Shown one piece after another: positions 22,242 through 31,734 of a stretch of DNA of 64,000 bases. The translations under genes and the position numbers were made by a program. Numbering within the stretch: the stretch's first letter is position 1; each line of letters opens with the position of its first letter. Location of the stretch: positions 284,594 to 348,593 of the forward strand of contig NZ_JAKRNE010000001.1 of NCBI RefSeq assembly GCF_022347205.1. The letters run 5' to 3'. Under the pieces are notes generated by a model. It saw only the letters and a list, made by a program, of their open reading frames with translations. It was not told the origin of the DNA and made no database searches. Source of the DNA: Corynebacterium sp. ACRPO (lineage in GTDB: Bacteria; Actinomycetota; Actinomycetes; Mycobacteriales; Mycobacteriaceae).

Positions 22242-22361
22242 ATCGTGTACAGTGGGCCGGTGTGATTGCTTCGCTGTACGCGAAGCCTAAAAGTACGATT
22301 CCGCGCTAGCGGGTGGCGAGAGTCAACCGCAGGGCGCACGTTAGAAATAAGGATTATCCTC

Positions 22362-22595
22362 ATGGTCTTGGCACTGGAAATCATCTTGGTCATCGCAGCT
22401 ATTTTGATGTCCATCTTCGTGCTGCTGCACAAGGGCAAAGGTGGTGGCCTGTCCAGCCTCTTTGGCGGTGGCGTGCAGTCGAACCTGTCCGGCTCGACCG
22501 TCGTGGAAAAGAACCTGGACCGTTACACCGTGGTCATGGTAATTATCTGGCTTGCGTGCATCGTAGGCCTCAACCTCATCCAAGCATTCGCTTAA
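22362..22595 (+). CDS. secG: Preprotein translocase subunit SecG
   Basis: Small membrane component of the SecYEG channel. 77 residues: first transmembrane segment about 2-22 (VLALEIILVIAAILMSIFVL), a cytoplasmic glycine-rich loop KGKGGGLSSLFGGG typical of SecG, and a second segment about 54-76. AAGGA lies 8 bases before ATG 22362. A 7-bp inverted repeat GCTTCGC/GCGAAGC at 22268-22286 lies in its leader. Confidence 0.93.
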   Translation: MVLALEIILVIAAILMSIFVLLHKGKGGGLSSLFGGGVQSNLSGSTVVEKNLDRYTVVMVIIWLACIVGLNLIQAFA

Positions 22596-22615
22596 GCCAC
22601 CAGCTGGACTAGCGA

Positions 22616-22690
22616 AAGCGCCGGTACCGGCTTCCAACCTCCTGGTTTCCTGTAGGAACTGTAGGTGGGGAAGCGGTACCGGCGCTTTTT
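22616..22690. terminator. Terminator between secG and pgl
   Basis: AAGCGCCGGTACCG and CGGTACCGGCGCTT form a long stem extended by CTTCC/GGAAG, followed by TTTTT on the plus strand. Because the stem is symmetrical it can also act on the convergent pgl transcript. Confidence 0.85.
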
Positions 22691-22742
22691 GCGTGGCGCC
22701 GAGCCCAAAAGTTCAGCTCGGCTGCGCTCTAGGCTGACGTGC

Positions 22743-23504
22743 CTAGAGCTCGGATGCGGCGTCATCGGCAAGGAAGAGGATGGTTTCTTCCTTACCGTGC
22801 ACGCCTGCAGCTGGCCATTCTTCAGGCTCAGCGCCTTCAACGACGTGCTTGGCAGCTTCCGCCTTGGCCTCGCCTGCTACAAGAAGCCAGATCCGATCAG
22901 ACTTGTTGACTGCGGGAAGAGTAAGGGTGATGCGCTCGCTCGGCGGCTTGGGAGAGTCATGAACGGGAACAGCTAGCTCTTCTTGCTCCCGAACCGCCTC
23001 AGAATGGGGGAACAAGGAATTGATATGGCCCTCTTCGCCCATGCCCAGCAGATGGAGATCGAAGCCGTTTGGGGCAAATTCCTTCAGCTCTGGCTCATAC
23101 GCACTCGCCGCGGCTTCCATAGACACCGCGCCCAGATCAAAACCGTGGATATTCTGGTTTGGAATATCTACGTGGTTGAGCAGGGCACTGCGTGCTTGAC
23201 CCTCATTAGAATCTGCATCAGAGACGGGTACATTACGCTCATCGCCGAAGAAGACGTGAACGCGCGACCAATCGATGCGTTGGGCGGGAAAATTCTCGCC
23301 TTGTTGCTGTGCCGCGAAATCCAAACGAGCTAGCTCGTGAAGAACGCCAATTCCAGCGCCACCGCCGGTTAGGACAACTCGCGCGACCCCATCGTGGTGG
23401 AGCCCGCCACCGGCGGCTTGGATGCGCGCTACGGTATCCACGAATTTCAGCGCGGCCTGGGAGATAAGGTCATCCACATCGCTTACGCGGTGAAGAGTTA
23501 CCAT
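22743..23504 (-). CDS. pgl: 6-phosphogluconolactonase
   Basis: Hydrolyses 6-phosphogluconolactone after glucose-6-phosphate dehydrogenase. 253 residues of the NagB/DevB fold: VVLTGGGAGIGVLHEL (phosphate loop), VHVFFGDERNVP and FDLHLLGMGEEGHINSLFP (catalytic region). Last gene of the tkt-tal-zwf-opcA-pgl cluster on the minus strand, with AAAGGATAGC before its ATG. Confidence 0.95.
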   Translation of the reverse strand: MVTLHRVSDVDDLISQAALKFVDTVARIQAAGGGLHHDGVARVVLTGGGAGIGVLHELARLDFAAQQQGENFPAQRIDWSRVHVFFGDERNVPVSDADSNEGQARSALLNHVDIPNQNIHGFDLGAVSMEAAASAYEPELKEFAPNGFDLHLLGMGEEGHINSLFPHSEAVREQEELAVPVHDSPKPPSERITLTLPAVNKSDRIWLLVAGEAKAEAAKHVVEGAEPEEWPAAGVHGKEETILFLADDAASEL

Positions 23505-23546
23505 GAGGTATCGCTATCCTTTGCAAAGAATCAGAGTTAAGCCGTT

Positions 23547-24482
23547 TTACTGCTTACTGTAGTCTACTTGGGCGAGCGCACGGAGCGCTTGCGCATAAGT
23601 CTTATCGGCATCCAGATGGCGCAATTCTTCAGAGAGAACCTCAGCTTGGGAGCGCTTGCTAAGGCTCACCAAGGAATCCGGGGAACCTGGAACGCACACC
23701 CGCACCGTGCGCTCGTCGACGACATCAACGTCGACGTGGCTCGTTTCCCGATTAAACCGCAAGTGGGTCACTGGGAAGTGCAGCTCCTGAGAATCGGTCA
23801 CAGTGCGGTGGACGGGGACTGCCAAACGATCGAGGAGCCATCCGGCCGCGAAGTCTGGCGCTGGGTGGCCCGCAGGGCCCGCCACCTCGACGGACTGCAC
23901 GGGCTCGTGAGGATGGCGGTCCAATGCGGAGGCCACGACGCCGCGCCACAAAGTGATGGCGGCCCAGGACATATCGGAATCGCCCGGCGTGTAACCGGCG
24001 GATAAGGTGCGCAGATCTTCGCCAGTGACGCGTCCGTCATAGGCAACGTTGGTGATGCGGCGTTGAGCCAGTTTGCCCACAGAGCTGGCAGCTGGATCGG
24101 GCGGGCACAAGGTAGGCCACCAGGCGACCAAGGGGGTATCGGGAAGCAGCAGTGGAGTAACGACTGCCTCGTCCTGGTTTGCCAAGGCGCCGTGCAACTT
24201 CATGATGACCATCTCAGAAGCACCCGCTTCACCACCCACGCGAAGCTGCGCGTCCAGGTGGGTATCTGCCTGCGGGTCGCCCGTCACGACGACCAGAACG
24301 CGCGACGGGTGCTCGTGGGAGGCATCGCGCACGGAGGCCAGGATGTTTTCCAGATCATCGTCCTCGCGGGCAGCCACGATTAGGGTAAGTACTCGGCCGG
24401 TAGTAAGGGTGTAATGCTCTTGGGCCTCTACTAGCTTCTTGGAGATTTCACGCGTAGTGGTGTTGGGCAATGGAATAATCAT
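23547..24482 (-). CDS. opcA: Glucose-6-phosphate dehydrogenase assembly protein OpcA
   Basis: 311 residues. OpcA activates or assembles glucose-6-phosphate dehydrogenase; the family is found beside zwf in actinobacteria and cyanobacteria. Features seen are the N-terminal MIIPLPNTTTREISKKLVE, the central LLLPDTPLVAWWPTLCPPDPA and a C-terminal charged region. It begins 14 bases after the zwf stop and shares its transcript. Confidence 0.95.
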   Translation of the reverse strand: MIIPLPNTTTREISKKLVEAQEHYTLTTGRVLTLIVAAREDDDLENILASVRDASHEHPSRVLVVVTGDPQADTHLDAQLRVGGEAGASEMVIMKLHGALANQDEAVVTPLLLPDTPLVAWWPTLCPPDPAASSVGKLAQRRITNVAYDGRVTGEDLRTLSAGYTPGDSDMSWAAITLWRGVVASALDRHPHEPVQSVEVAGPAGHPAPDFAAGWLLDRLAVPVHRTVTDSQELHFPVTHLRFNRETSHVDVDVVDERTVRVCVPGSPDSLVSLSKRSQAEVLSEELRHLDADKTYAQALRALAQVDYSKQ

Positions 24483-24496
24483 TGTCTGCGTCCCTC

Positions 24497-26029
24497 CTAT
24501 GGGCGGCGCCAGGAGTGGCCCCGGCGGCGCAACATTCTATCGGCGGATTCCGGGCCCCATGTGCCAGCGCGGTATTCCTCCGGCTGACCAGCTTCGGCCC
24601 AGTAATCGATGATGGGATCCAAAATCGACCAGGAAAGTTCCACCTCTTCGTTGGTGGGGAAGAGCGAGGACTCATCGAGGAGGGCATCCAAAATCAAGCG
24701 CTCGTATGCTTCCGGAGATTCCTCGGTAAAGGCCTCAGCATAAGCAAAGTCCATATTGACGTCTCGGACCTCCATGGTGGAACCGGGCACCTTGGAGCCA
24801 AAGCGCATGGTGACACCTTCATCCGGCTGTACGCGGATCACCACTGCGTTTCGGCCCAGCGCATCGGTCTGGCCGTCAACGAATGGTTGATTTGGCGCTG
24901 CCTTGAATACCAGCGCAATCTCGGTCACGCGCCGGCCCAAGCGCTTGCCCGTGCGCAGGTAGAAAGGCACTCCTCCCCAGCGGCGGGAGTTTACTTCCAA
25001 GGTACAGGCTGCATAGGTCTCCGTCGTGGACTCCGGATCGAAGCCTTCTTCTTCGCGCAAGCCCTTGACAAACTCGGAGCCTTGCCAGCCGGCGGAGTAC
25101 TGGCCGCGAGCAGTTGTTTTATTGAGTGGGTGCACGGCGTGGGTAGCGCGCAGCACCTTGACCTTTTCTGCCTGTAGGGCCTCAGGCTCGAAGGAGGAGG
25201 GTTCTTCCATCGCAACCAGAGCCAAAAGCTGCAGCAGGTGGTTCTGGATGACGTCGCGAGCCGCACCGATGCCGTCATAGTAGCCAGCGCGGCCGCCCAG
25301 GCCAATATCTTCGGCCATGGTGATTTGGACGTGATCGATGTAGTGGGCGTTCCACATGGGCTCAAAAATTTGATTGGCAAAGCGCAAAGCCATGATGTTT
25401 TGCACCGTCTCCTTGCCCAAATAATGGTCAATGCGGAAGACCGCGGACTCGGGGAAGACGGCGTTGACAATCTCATTGAGCTTGCGGGCAGACTCTTGAT
25501 CGTGGCCAAAAGGCTTCTCAATGATTACTCGGCGCCACGAGTCCTCGACGGAGTTGGCCATGCCCACCCGCTCCAGCTGGTGGCAGATATTGGAGAAGAA
25601 CTCCGGGGGAACCGAAAGGTAGTATGCCCAGTTGCTTCCGGTGCCGCGCTCACGATCAAGCTCGCCCAAACGCGCCGAAAGGCGATCGAATCCAGCATCA
25701 TCGAAGGAACCTTGCACAAATTCGATTCCCTGGGATAAATGCTGCCAGACATCTTCATTGAACTCGGTACGTGAGCCAGCGATGACGGCTGAGCGAACGT
25801 AGTCACAGAATGCGACCTTGTCCCAGTCACGGCGACCATAACCCACAAGGGTAAAGCCAGCGGGGAGGAGACCACGGCTCGCTAGGTCGTAGATGGCGGG
25901 CAGTAGCTTTTTATATGCTAGGTCACCGGTAACGCCGAAGATGACCATGCCCGCGGGTCCTGCGATTCGCGGCAATCGCTTGTCGCTGGCATTGCGCAAG
26001 GGGTTGACCCAAGCGGCTGAGTCGGTCAC
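24497..26029 (-). CDS. zwf: Glucose-6-phosphate 1-dehydrogenase
   Basis: First step of the oxidative pentose phosphate pathway, making NADPH. 510 residues with the nucleotide loop VIFGVTGDLAYKKLLPA (about residues 29-45), the substrate motif FRIDHYLGKETVQN, and a C-terminal sheet domain. GTG 26029 is preceded by GGAAGGA at about 6 bases. It lies between tal and opcA; the tal-zwf gap contains a strong hairpin and an inverted repeat. Confidence 0.97.
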   Translation of the reverse strand: MTDSAAWVNPLRNASDKRLPRIAGPAGMVIFGVTGDLAYKKLLPAIYDLASRGLLPAGFTLVGYGRRDWDKVAFCDYVRSAVIAGSRTEFNEDVWQHLSQGIEFVQGSFDDAGFDRLSARLGELDRERGTGSNWAYYLSVPPEFFSNICHQLERVGMANSVEDSWRRVIIEKPFGHDQESARKLNEIVNAVFPESAVFRIDHYLGKETVQNIMALRFANQIFEPMWNAHYIDHVQITMAEDIGLGGRAGYYDGIGAARDVIQNHLLQLLALVAMEEPSSFEPEALQAEKVKVLRATHAVHPLNKTTARGQYSAGWQGSEFVKGLREEEGFDPESTTETYAACTLEVNSRRWGGVPFYLRTGKRLGRRVTEIALVFKAAPNQPFVDGQTDALGRNAVVIRVQPDEGVTMRFGSKVPGSTMEVRDVNMDFAYAEAFTEESPEAYERLILDALLDESSLFPTNEEVELSWSILDPIIDYWAEAGQPEEYRAGTWGPESADRMLRRRGHSWRRP

Positions 26030-26063
26030 GAAGAATCCTTCCTGAGTTTATGGGCTTTAAGCT

Positions 26064-26079
26064 CGCTAATATTTTAGCG
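26064..26079. promoter_or_regulatory. Inverted repeat in the zwf promoter region
   Basis: CGCTAA-TATT-TTAGCG, about 35 bases upstream of the zwf start. On the zwf strand it contains the -10-like TAAAAT/TATTAG. It may be an operator overlapping a zwf promoter. Confidence 0.35.
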
Positions 26080-26085
26080 GCAGAA

Positions 26086-26111
26086 TGCCCCGCCGAATTC
26101 TCGGCGGGGCA
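26086..26111 (-). terminator. Hairpin after tal
   Basis: TGCCCCGCCGA and TCGGCGGGGCA are perfect 11-base arms around ATTC, between tal and zwf. On the minus strand ATTCTGCC follows rather than a clean T-run, so it may be a partial stop separating tkt-tal from zwf-opcA-pgl. Confidence 0.6.
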
Positions 26112-26128
26112 CAAGTCACACGGCTAGT

Positions 26129-27214
26129 TTACGCGAGTCGCTCCTGAATGGAAGCAAGCAGTTCCTCCCACGCAGCGACAAACTTATCTACGCCCTCGCG
26201 CTCCAGCACTGCAAAGACATCATCGAAATCAATGCCGACCTCTTCTAGCTGGGCAAAGACGTCCTCTGCAGCCTCGCGGCTATCAGACAGGGCGTCGCCG
26301 TGAAGGTTGCCCTCGGAAAGAACCGCATCGATGGTCTTTTCTGGCATGGTGTTGACCGTATGCGGTCCAGCCAGCTCCGATACGTACAAGGTGGCTGGGT
26401 ACTCCGGATTCTTTACGCCAGTAGAAGCCCACAGCGGACGCTGGAGGTGGGCTCCCTCGGGCAAATCGGCGTCGTTAAGCAAGGCGTCCTGGAAGAGTGC
26501 ATAGGCGCGCTGCGCATTGGCGACGCCCGCCTTGCCTCGCAGTGCCAGAGCAATCTCGCTACCAATAGCCTCCAAGCGCTTATCCACTTCGGTATCCAAA
26601 CGGGAAACAAAGAAGGAAGCCACGGAGTGAATGGTGGAGACGTCCTTGCCTGCTTCGGCGGCACGCTTGAGTCCGGTCCGGAAAGCCTCAATGACATCGC
26701 GGTAGCGATCCACGGAGAAAATAAGGGTGACGTTGACGCTGATTCCCTCCGCCAGGGCATCTTCGATGGCCGGGAGGGAGCCGGTCGTGGCCGGAATCTT
26801 AATCATTACGTTGGGACGATCGACCTTTGACCACAGCTCACGCGCCTGCTCAAGGGTGGCGGTAGCATCATCAGAAATGCGTGGGTCGACCTCGATGGAC
26901 ACGCGGCCATCCGCACCGTTAGTAGAGGAGTAGATATCCGCAAAGAGGTCGCAGGCATTCTTGACGTCCTCGATGGCCAATGCGTACACCGCTTCATCGG
27001 CGGTGGCCTTGGCCTCCTTCAACGTGGAAAGCTCGGCGTCGTAGGCGGTGCCGTTGGTCATCGCCGCGGCGAAAATCGCCGGGTTGGTGGTAACTCCCAC
27101 GATGGACTTAGCGGAAATTATCTCCTTGAGATTGCCCGAGACTAGGCGCTCGCGAGAAAGGTCATCGAGCCAGGTTGAGGTTCCCAGCTGGGCAAGTTCG
27201 GAAATGTGGTTCAT
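26129..27214 (-). CDS. tal: Transaldolase
   Basis: Transfers a dihydroxyacetone unit between sugar phosphates in the non-oxidative pentose phosphate pathway. 361 residues, the longer actinobacterial type, with LGTSTWLDDLSRERL, GVTTNPAIFAAA, VMIKIPATTGSLPAIEDAL (Schiff-base lysine) and SVASFFVSRLDTEVDKRL. It starts 27 bases after the tkt stop. Confidence 0.96.
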   Translation of the reverse strand: MNHISELAQLGTSTWLDDLSRERLVSGNLKEIISAKSIVGVTTNPAIFAAAMTNGTAYDAELSTLKEAKATADEAVYALAIEDVKNACDLFADIYSSTNGADGRVSIEVDPRISDDATATLEQARELWSKVDRPNVMIKIPATTGSLPAIEDALAEGISVNVTLIFSVDRYRDVIEAFRTGLKRAAEAGKDVSTIHSVASFFVSRLDTEVDKRLEAIGSEIALALRGKAGVANAQRAYALFQDALLNDADLPEGAHLQRPLWASTGVKNPEYPATLYVSELAGPHTVNTMPEKTIDAVLSEGNLHGDALSDSREAAEDVFAQLEEVGIDFDDVFAVLEREGVDKFVAAWEELLASIQERLA

Positions 27215-27241
27215 GTGTACTCCTTATCCAGTCGTGGGGGT

Positions 27242-29350
27242 TTACTTCTTCGCGGCAGCGAGCGATTCCTGTGCCGCTTCAACAACCGCTGCAGTGGTGA
27301 AGCCAAATTTCTCAAAGAGTTCGCCCGCAGGAGCAGAGGCGCCGTAGTGCTCGATGGAAATGGTCCGGCCGAAAGAACCGGTGTACTTGTGCCACGGCAT
27401 AGCGATGCCGGCTTCGATGGAAACGCGGGCCTGCACTTCGCTAGGCAGCACGGACTCGCGGTATGCGTCATCCTGTTCATCAAACCACTCAAGGCACGGT
27501 GCGGAGACAACGCGGGTGGCTGTTCCGGCGGCCTCCAGTTCCTTAGCGGCGGCGACAGCAAGCTGCACCTCAGAGCCGGTAGCGAGGAGGATCACGTCTG
27601 GTGTTTCCTTGGACTCTTCCACCAGAACATAAGCGCCGCGGCGCACGCCATCATGCGCCTTTTCCTTGGTGCCTTCCAGTACCGGCAGTCCCTGGCGGCT
27701 CAGTGCCAGGCCCTTAGGCGCAGCTTTGTACTCGAGAGCTGCCGCCCAGGTCTGAGCGGTTTCGTTGGCATCGGCCGGGCGAATAACGGACAGGTTCGGG
27801 ATAGCACGAAGGGCAGAAAGGGTCTCTACCGGCTGGTGGGTTGGGCCATCCTCGCCCAAGCCAATGGAGTCGTGGGTCCAGACATAGTAGGTATCGGTAG
27901 ACATCAACGAGCCCAGGCGCACAGCGGGGTACTGGTACTCAGAGAAAATAAGGAAGGTGCCGCCGTAAACGCGGGTATTGCCATGCAGAGCAATACCGTT
28001 CATAATCGCAGACATCGCGTGCTCGCGAATGCCGAAGTGGAGGTTGCGGCCATATGGCTGAGCCGACCACATATCGGTGGTAATGGCTGCGGGGCCGAAG
28101 GAGTCAGCGCCCTTAATCACGGTGTTATTGGAGCCGGCAAGGTCAGCAGAGCCACCCCACATCTCAGGAAGGGAAGCGGCCAATGCTTGGATGGTGGCTT
28201 CAGAAGCCTTGCGGGTGGCCAAAGGTTCACCCGGTTCCCACACCGGCAATTCAGCGTCGAAACCTTGCGGCAATTCGCGCGCCTTCATGCGGTCAAAGAG
28301 TGCCTTGTTCTCCGGATTGGCTGCAGCCCATTCGTCGAACTTCTTCTGCCACGCGGCGTGCTTCTCGGCGCCGCGCTCGCGCAGCTTGCGGGTGTGTTCG
28401 ATGACCTCGTCGTCGATGTGGAAGCTGCGCTCGGGATCGAAGCCCAATACCTCCTTGGTGGCAGCTACCTCGTCATCGCCCAGAGCAGCGCCATGAACGC
28501 CGCCGGTATTCATCTTATTCGGGGCCGGGTAGCCGATGACGGTCTTCACGCGGATGAAGGAAGGGCGCTCGGTCTCTGCCTGAGCGGCCTTGACAGCCTC
28601 CTCAATGGCTACGACGTCTTCGCCGGATTCGACAGTTTGGACGTGCCAGCCGTAGGCCTCGTAGCGGGCTACCACGTCTTCGTTGAAAGCAATATTCGTA
28701 TCGTCCTCAATAGAGATGCGGTTATCGTCCCAGAAGACAATCAAGTTGCCGAGCTTTTGCGTACCCGCCAGGGAAGAGGCCTCAGCGGTAACGCCCTCCT
28801 GCAGGTCACCATCGGAAGCAATGGTGTAGACGTAGTGGTCGAAGGGAGACTCGCCGGCCGGGGCCTCTGGATCGAAAAGGCCGCGCTCCTTCCGTGCCGC
28901 CATTGCCATGCCCACGGAGGAAGCAAGGCCTTGGCCAAGCGGTCCGGTGGTGATTTCCACACCATCGGTGTGGTGCACTTCAGGGTGGCCAGGCGTGCGC
29001 GATCCCCACGTGCGCAGCTGCTTGAGATCGTCCATTTCCAAGCCAAAGCCGCCCAGGTAAAGCTGGATGTATTGGGTGAGGGAAGAGTGGCCAACTGACA
29101 GAACGAAGCGGTCGCGGCCGGCCCAGTGCACATCCGCGGGATCATGGCTAATGACACGCTGGTACAAGGTGTAGGCGAGGGGCGCGAGGGACATAGCGGT
29201 GCCAGGGTGGCCGGAACCGCATTTTTGTACAGCATCTGCCGCTAGTACTCGCACGGTGTCGACGGCGCGGGTGTCAAACTCCGACCAATCCTCCGGATAA
29301 CGGCGCTCGACCATAGTTTGGAGTTCTGGGGACAACTTATCTTTCGACAC
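27242..29350 (-). CDS. tkt: Transketolase
   Basis: Thiamine-diphosphate enzyme moving two-carbon units between sugar phosphates. 702 residues. Motifs: ANCGSGHPGTAMSLAP-like N-terminal region, TGPLGQGLASSVGMA, the cofactor motif ASDGDLQEGVTAEA, and THDSIGLGEDGPTHQPVE in the pyrimidine-binding domain. GTG 29350 is preferred because GAGG lies 7 bases upstream; the ATG nine codons earlier adds MPRRKRGFP, unlike the family. First gene of the minus-strand pentose phosphate cluster, with a -10-like TAGACT at 29402-29397. Confidence 0.95.
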   Translation of the reverse strand: MSKDKLSPELQTMVERRYPEDWSEFDTRAVDTVRVLAADAVQKCGSGHPGTAMSLAPLAYTLYQRVISHDPADVHWAGRDRFVLSVGHSSLTQYIQLYLGGFGLEMDDLKQLRTWGSRTPGHPEVHHTDGVEITTGPLGQGLASSVGMAMAARKERGLFDPEAPAGESPFDHYVYTIASDGDLQEGVTAEASSLAGTQKLGNLIVFWDDNRISIEDDTNIAFNEDVVARYEAYGWHVQTVESGEDVVAIEEAVKAAQAETERPSFIRVKTVIGYPAPNKMNTGGVHGAALGDDEVAATKEVLGFDPERSFHIDDEVIEHTRKLRERGAEKHAAWQKKFDEWAAANPENKALFDRMKARELPQGFDAELPVWEPGEPLATRKASEATIQALAASLPEMWGGSADLAGSNNTVIKGADSFGPAAITTDMWSAQPYGRNLHFGIREHAMSAIMNGIALHGNTRVYGGTFLIFSEYQYPAVRLGSLMSTDTYYVWTHDSIGLGEDGPTHQPVETLSALRAIPNLSVIRPADANETAQTWAAALEYKAAPKGLALSRQGLPVLEGTKEKAHDGVRRGAYVLVEESKETPDVILLATGSEVQLAVAAAKELEAAGTATRVVSAPCLEWFDEQDDAYRESVLPSEVQARVSIEAGIAMPWHKYTGSFGRTISIEHYGASAPAGELFEKFGFTTAAVVEAAQESLAAAKK

Positions 29351-29662
29351 AGGAAAGCCTCGCTTACGTCTAGGCAAAAAGTACTTAACTTTATTCAGTC
29401 TAGTAATTTTTTAACCGGCGGTGCGCAATTATAGAAAGCTCGGCATAAACGGTATGCTGGCATGGCTAAGTGGAGTGCGCGTGGGCGCTAGAGCGCGCAC
29501 TGAATCTAGCGGCCGTAGGCTTGTAGTCTTTCGCCCTTGCGTCGAAAATTGTGAGTGAGAGAACTGGAACTTTTTCACGGGCCTGTGCGACCGCTAGGGG
29601 TGACCGCGCGCAGGGAGTGTGCGGGGCACAGTTCACCAACGTTCAGATAGTGGAGGAATCCC
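29351..29662. other. Divergent promoter region between tkt and ctaB
   Basis: 312 bases without a gene. For tkt, TAGACT on the minus strand (29397-29402) would give a leader of about 40 bases. For ctaB, TATGCT (29453-29458) is a candidate -10, followed by an 8-bp inverted repeat AGTGCGCG/CGCGCACT (29474-29501) that would form a hairpin in a leader of about 200 bases. Confidence 0.5.
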
Positions 29663-30607
29663 TTGGAGACCATCAAGGCCTATTTTGCGCTAACGAAACC
29701 GAGGATCATTGAACTCCTCCTCGTGGCCGCAATCCCGGCGATGCTCCAAGCACAACGCGGCGTGGAGGCCGTTTCAGACAATATCTGGCTTATCGTGTCG
29801 ACCATTTTCGGCGGTTGGATGGGTGCTGCTGCCGCCCACACGTTTAATAACGTCGTGGATTACGAGCTGGATCAAAAAATGCAGCGCACGAGGGCCCGCC
29901 CGCTGGTAAGGGCCACGATTTCTAAGCGGAACGCAGCAATTTTCGCTTGGGTAATGCTCATCATCTCCGTGCTGTGGTTGGGAGTCCTTGCTCATTCATG
30001 GCTGGCGGCCTTTTTCGTGGTTTTGACGAACTTCTTCTACGTCTTCGTCTACACCAAGTTTTTGAAGATGCGCAATGCTCAAAATATCGTCTGGGGCGGC
30101 TTGGCCGGCTGCATGCCCGCGATGGTCGGCTGGGCGGTTATCCGGGATAACGCTCCTGCTGGAGAGCCTGACCGCTGGTGGCAGGCAATCGTGCTTTTCC
30201 TCATCATCTTCTTTTGGACTCCGCCGCACACGTGGGCGCTGGCCATGAAGTACAAGGAAGACTACCGCAAGGCCGGCGTGCCGATGCTGCCCGTAGTTGC
30301 TGATGAGAAGGAAGTCACTCGACAGATCGTGTGGTATACCGTGGGCACGGTTATCGTGACCCTACTTATCGTCCCCGCTGCATCGTGGATTTACTTGGTC
30401 GCAGCACTTGCCTCCGGCGCGGTATTCCTGTGGATGGCTATCCGCCTGCACAAGGGAGTCAAGAACGGCGCTAAGGTTAAGCCGATGCGACTGTTCATTT
30501 ACTCCAATAACTACCTTTCGGTGCTCTTTATTGGGCTGTCCATCGACGCAGTATTGGGCTGGGAGCCACTAGGCCGGATGCTCGGCTGGTCGGCCACGTT
30601 ATTCTAA
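29663..30607 (+). CDS. ctaB: Protoheme IX farnesyltransferase (heme O synthase)
   Basis: Adds a farnesyl group to heme B to make heme O for cytochrome oxidase. 314 residues of the UbiA family with about eight to nine transmembrane segments and the first aspartate motif [20 protein letters not shown]. The TTG start is preceded by GGAGGA at 6 bases and gives the usual [21 protein letters not shown]-terminus. ctaA, the next enzyme, is nearby on the other strand. Confidence 0.95.
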   Translation: METIKAYFALTKPRIIELLLVAAIPAMLQAQRGVEAVSDNIWLIVSTIFGGWMGAAAAHTFNNVVDYELDQKMQRTRARPLVRATISKRNAAIFAWVMLIISVLWLGVLAHSWLAAFFVVLTNFFYVFVYTKFLKMRNAQNIVWGGLAGCMPAMVGWAVIRDNAPAGEPDRWWQAIVLFLIIFFWTPPHTWALAMKYKEDYRKAGVPMLPVVADEKEVTRQIVWYTVGTVIVTLLIVPAASWIYLVAALASGAVFLWMAIRLHKGVKNGAKVKPMRLFIYSNNYLSVLFIGLSIDAVLGWEPLGRMLGWSATLF

Positions 30608-30635
30608 CTGCGCCTAGTTACTCAAGGATAAAGCG

Positions 30636-30675
30636 AAAGCGCGGGAGAAAGCACAGCTGCTTTTCCCGCGCTTTT
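30636..30675. terminator. Bidirectional terminator between ctaB and quinone reductase
   Basis: AAAGCGCGGGAGAAAGCA and TGCTTTTCCCGCGCTTT pair with one irregularity around a four-base loop. The A/T ends give T-rich tails on both strands, serving two convergent genes. Confidence 0.8.
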
Positions 30676-30692
30676 GGCGTTTGTGGGTGGGT

Positions 30693-31670
30693 TTAGGCTT
30701 TATCGCCAGCTTGGACGCGCAGCACGATGGAACCGGTAGTCTTGCGCTCCTGGAGGTCGCGGTGGGCCGCAGCGGCGTCTTCCAGTGGGTAGGAGGCCGT
30801 GACGTTGAAGCTCAGTTCGCCGTCGAGCACAGCTTGGACGACCGCCTGTGCACGCATTTGGAACTCGCCTTCTTGGGCTGTCCATGCACCGATGGAAGGC
30901 CGGGTGAGGAAGATAGACCCATGCTTGTTCAGCAGCTGCGGGTCGATAGGCTCAACTGGGCCAGAGGCGGCGCCGAATAGCGCGACGGTGCCACGAGGGC
31001 GTACTGCTTCGAGTGACTCGTGGAAGGTAGCCTTGCCGACGCCGTCGTAAACCACGTCAACCCCCTTATCACCGTTGTAGCGACGGACCTGCTCGGCGAG
31101 TCCGTCGCCATAGCGAAATACCTTATCCGCACCGGCTGCGTAGGAGAGTTCTTCCTTTTCGTCCGTGGAGACGACCGTATAGACGGTGGCGCCGAGCGAC
31201 GATGCCATTTGGGTGAGGACCTGGCCTACACCGCCGGCGCCGGCGGTAATCAGGCAGGAAGCGCCTTCACCCAGTTGATAAACGCCATGCGCCAAATAGT
31301 GTGCGGTAATGCCTTGCAGCAACATAGAGGCAGCGACTTCTGGCTGGAAATCATCCGGGACCGCTACTAGTGCCTCGCGTGGGACGCAGACCTGCTCGGC
31401 GTAGGAGCCAAAAGCCTGGTTCCAGGCCACCATTGTGCCCTCGGCAATTTCCCCCTTGGGGTCGTGGACTACGCGTCCGGTGCCTTCGAACCCGGGAATG
31501 AACGGGGTGGCCGCGTTATAGATACCCTCACGATAATAGGTATCGATGTAGTTGACGCCAGCCATGATGACGTCCACTAATACCTCATCGTCATTAGGGG
31601 TGGGGGCGGGAACTTCGGTATAGCGAAGTACTTCTGGTCCGCCGGTTTCTGTGACCTGAATTGCGTGCAT
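30693..31670 (-). CDS. qor: NADPH:quinone reductase (zinc-independent MDR family)
   Basis: 325 residues. Members of this family reduce quinones with NADPH. The N-terminal GroES-like domain (MHAIQVTETGGPEVLRY) lacks the structural zinc cysteines of alcohol dehydrogenases, and the Rossmann loop reads ITAGAGGVGQVL. C-terminal ALFGAASGPVEPIDPQLL is typical of Qor. The physiological substrate cannot be told from sequence. The same gene occurs between ctaB and ctaA in mycobacteria. Confidence 0.9.
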   Translation of the reverse strand: MHAIQVTETGGPEVLRYTEVPAPTPNDDEVLVDVIMAGVNYIDTYYREGIYNAATPFIPGFEGTGRVVHDPKGEIAEGTMVAWNQAFGSYAEQVCVPREALVAVPDDFQPEVAASMLLQGITAHYLAHGVYQLGEGASCLITAGAGGVGQVLTQMASSLGATVYTVVSTDEKEELSYAAGADKVFRYGDGLAEQVRRYNGDKGVDVVYDGVGKATFHESLEAVRPRGTVALFGAASGPVEPIDPQLLNKHGSIFLTRPSIGAWTAQEGEFQMRAQAVVQAVLDGELSFNVTASYPLEDAAAAHRDLQERKTTGSIVLRVQAGDKA

Positions 31671-31686
31671 ATGGTCAGGCTAGCGC

Positions 31687-31719
31687 AAAAAGCCGGCCGA
31701 GTGCAGTACTTCGGCCGGC
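31687..31719 (-). terminator. Terminator of ctaA
   Basis: GCCGGCCGA and TCGGCCGGC are perfect 9-base arms around a ten-base loop (31692-31719). Read on the minus strand, TTTTT (31691-31687) follows directly: a canonical intrinsic terminator just after the ctaA stop. Confidence 0.88.
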
Positions 31720-31734
31720 CGTAAGAATTATGGG

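Noticed and set aside
27206..29098. A 630-codon plus-strand frame opposite tkt
   Set aside because: A shadow of tkt; low-complexity composition, no start signal.
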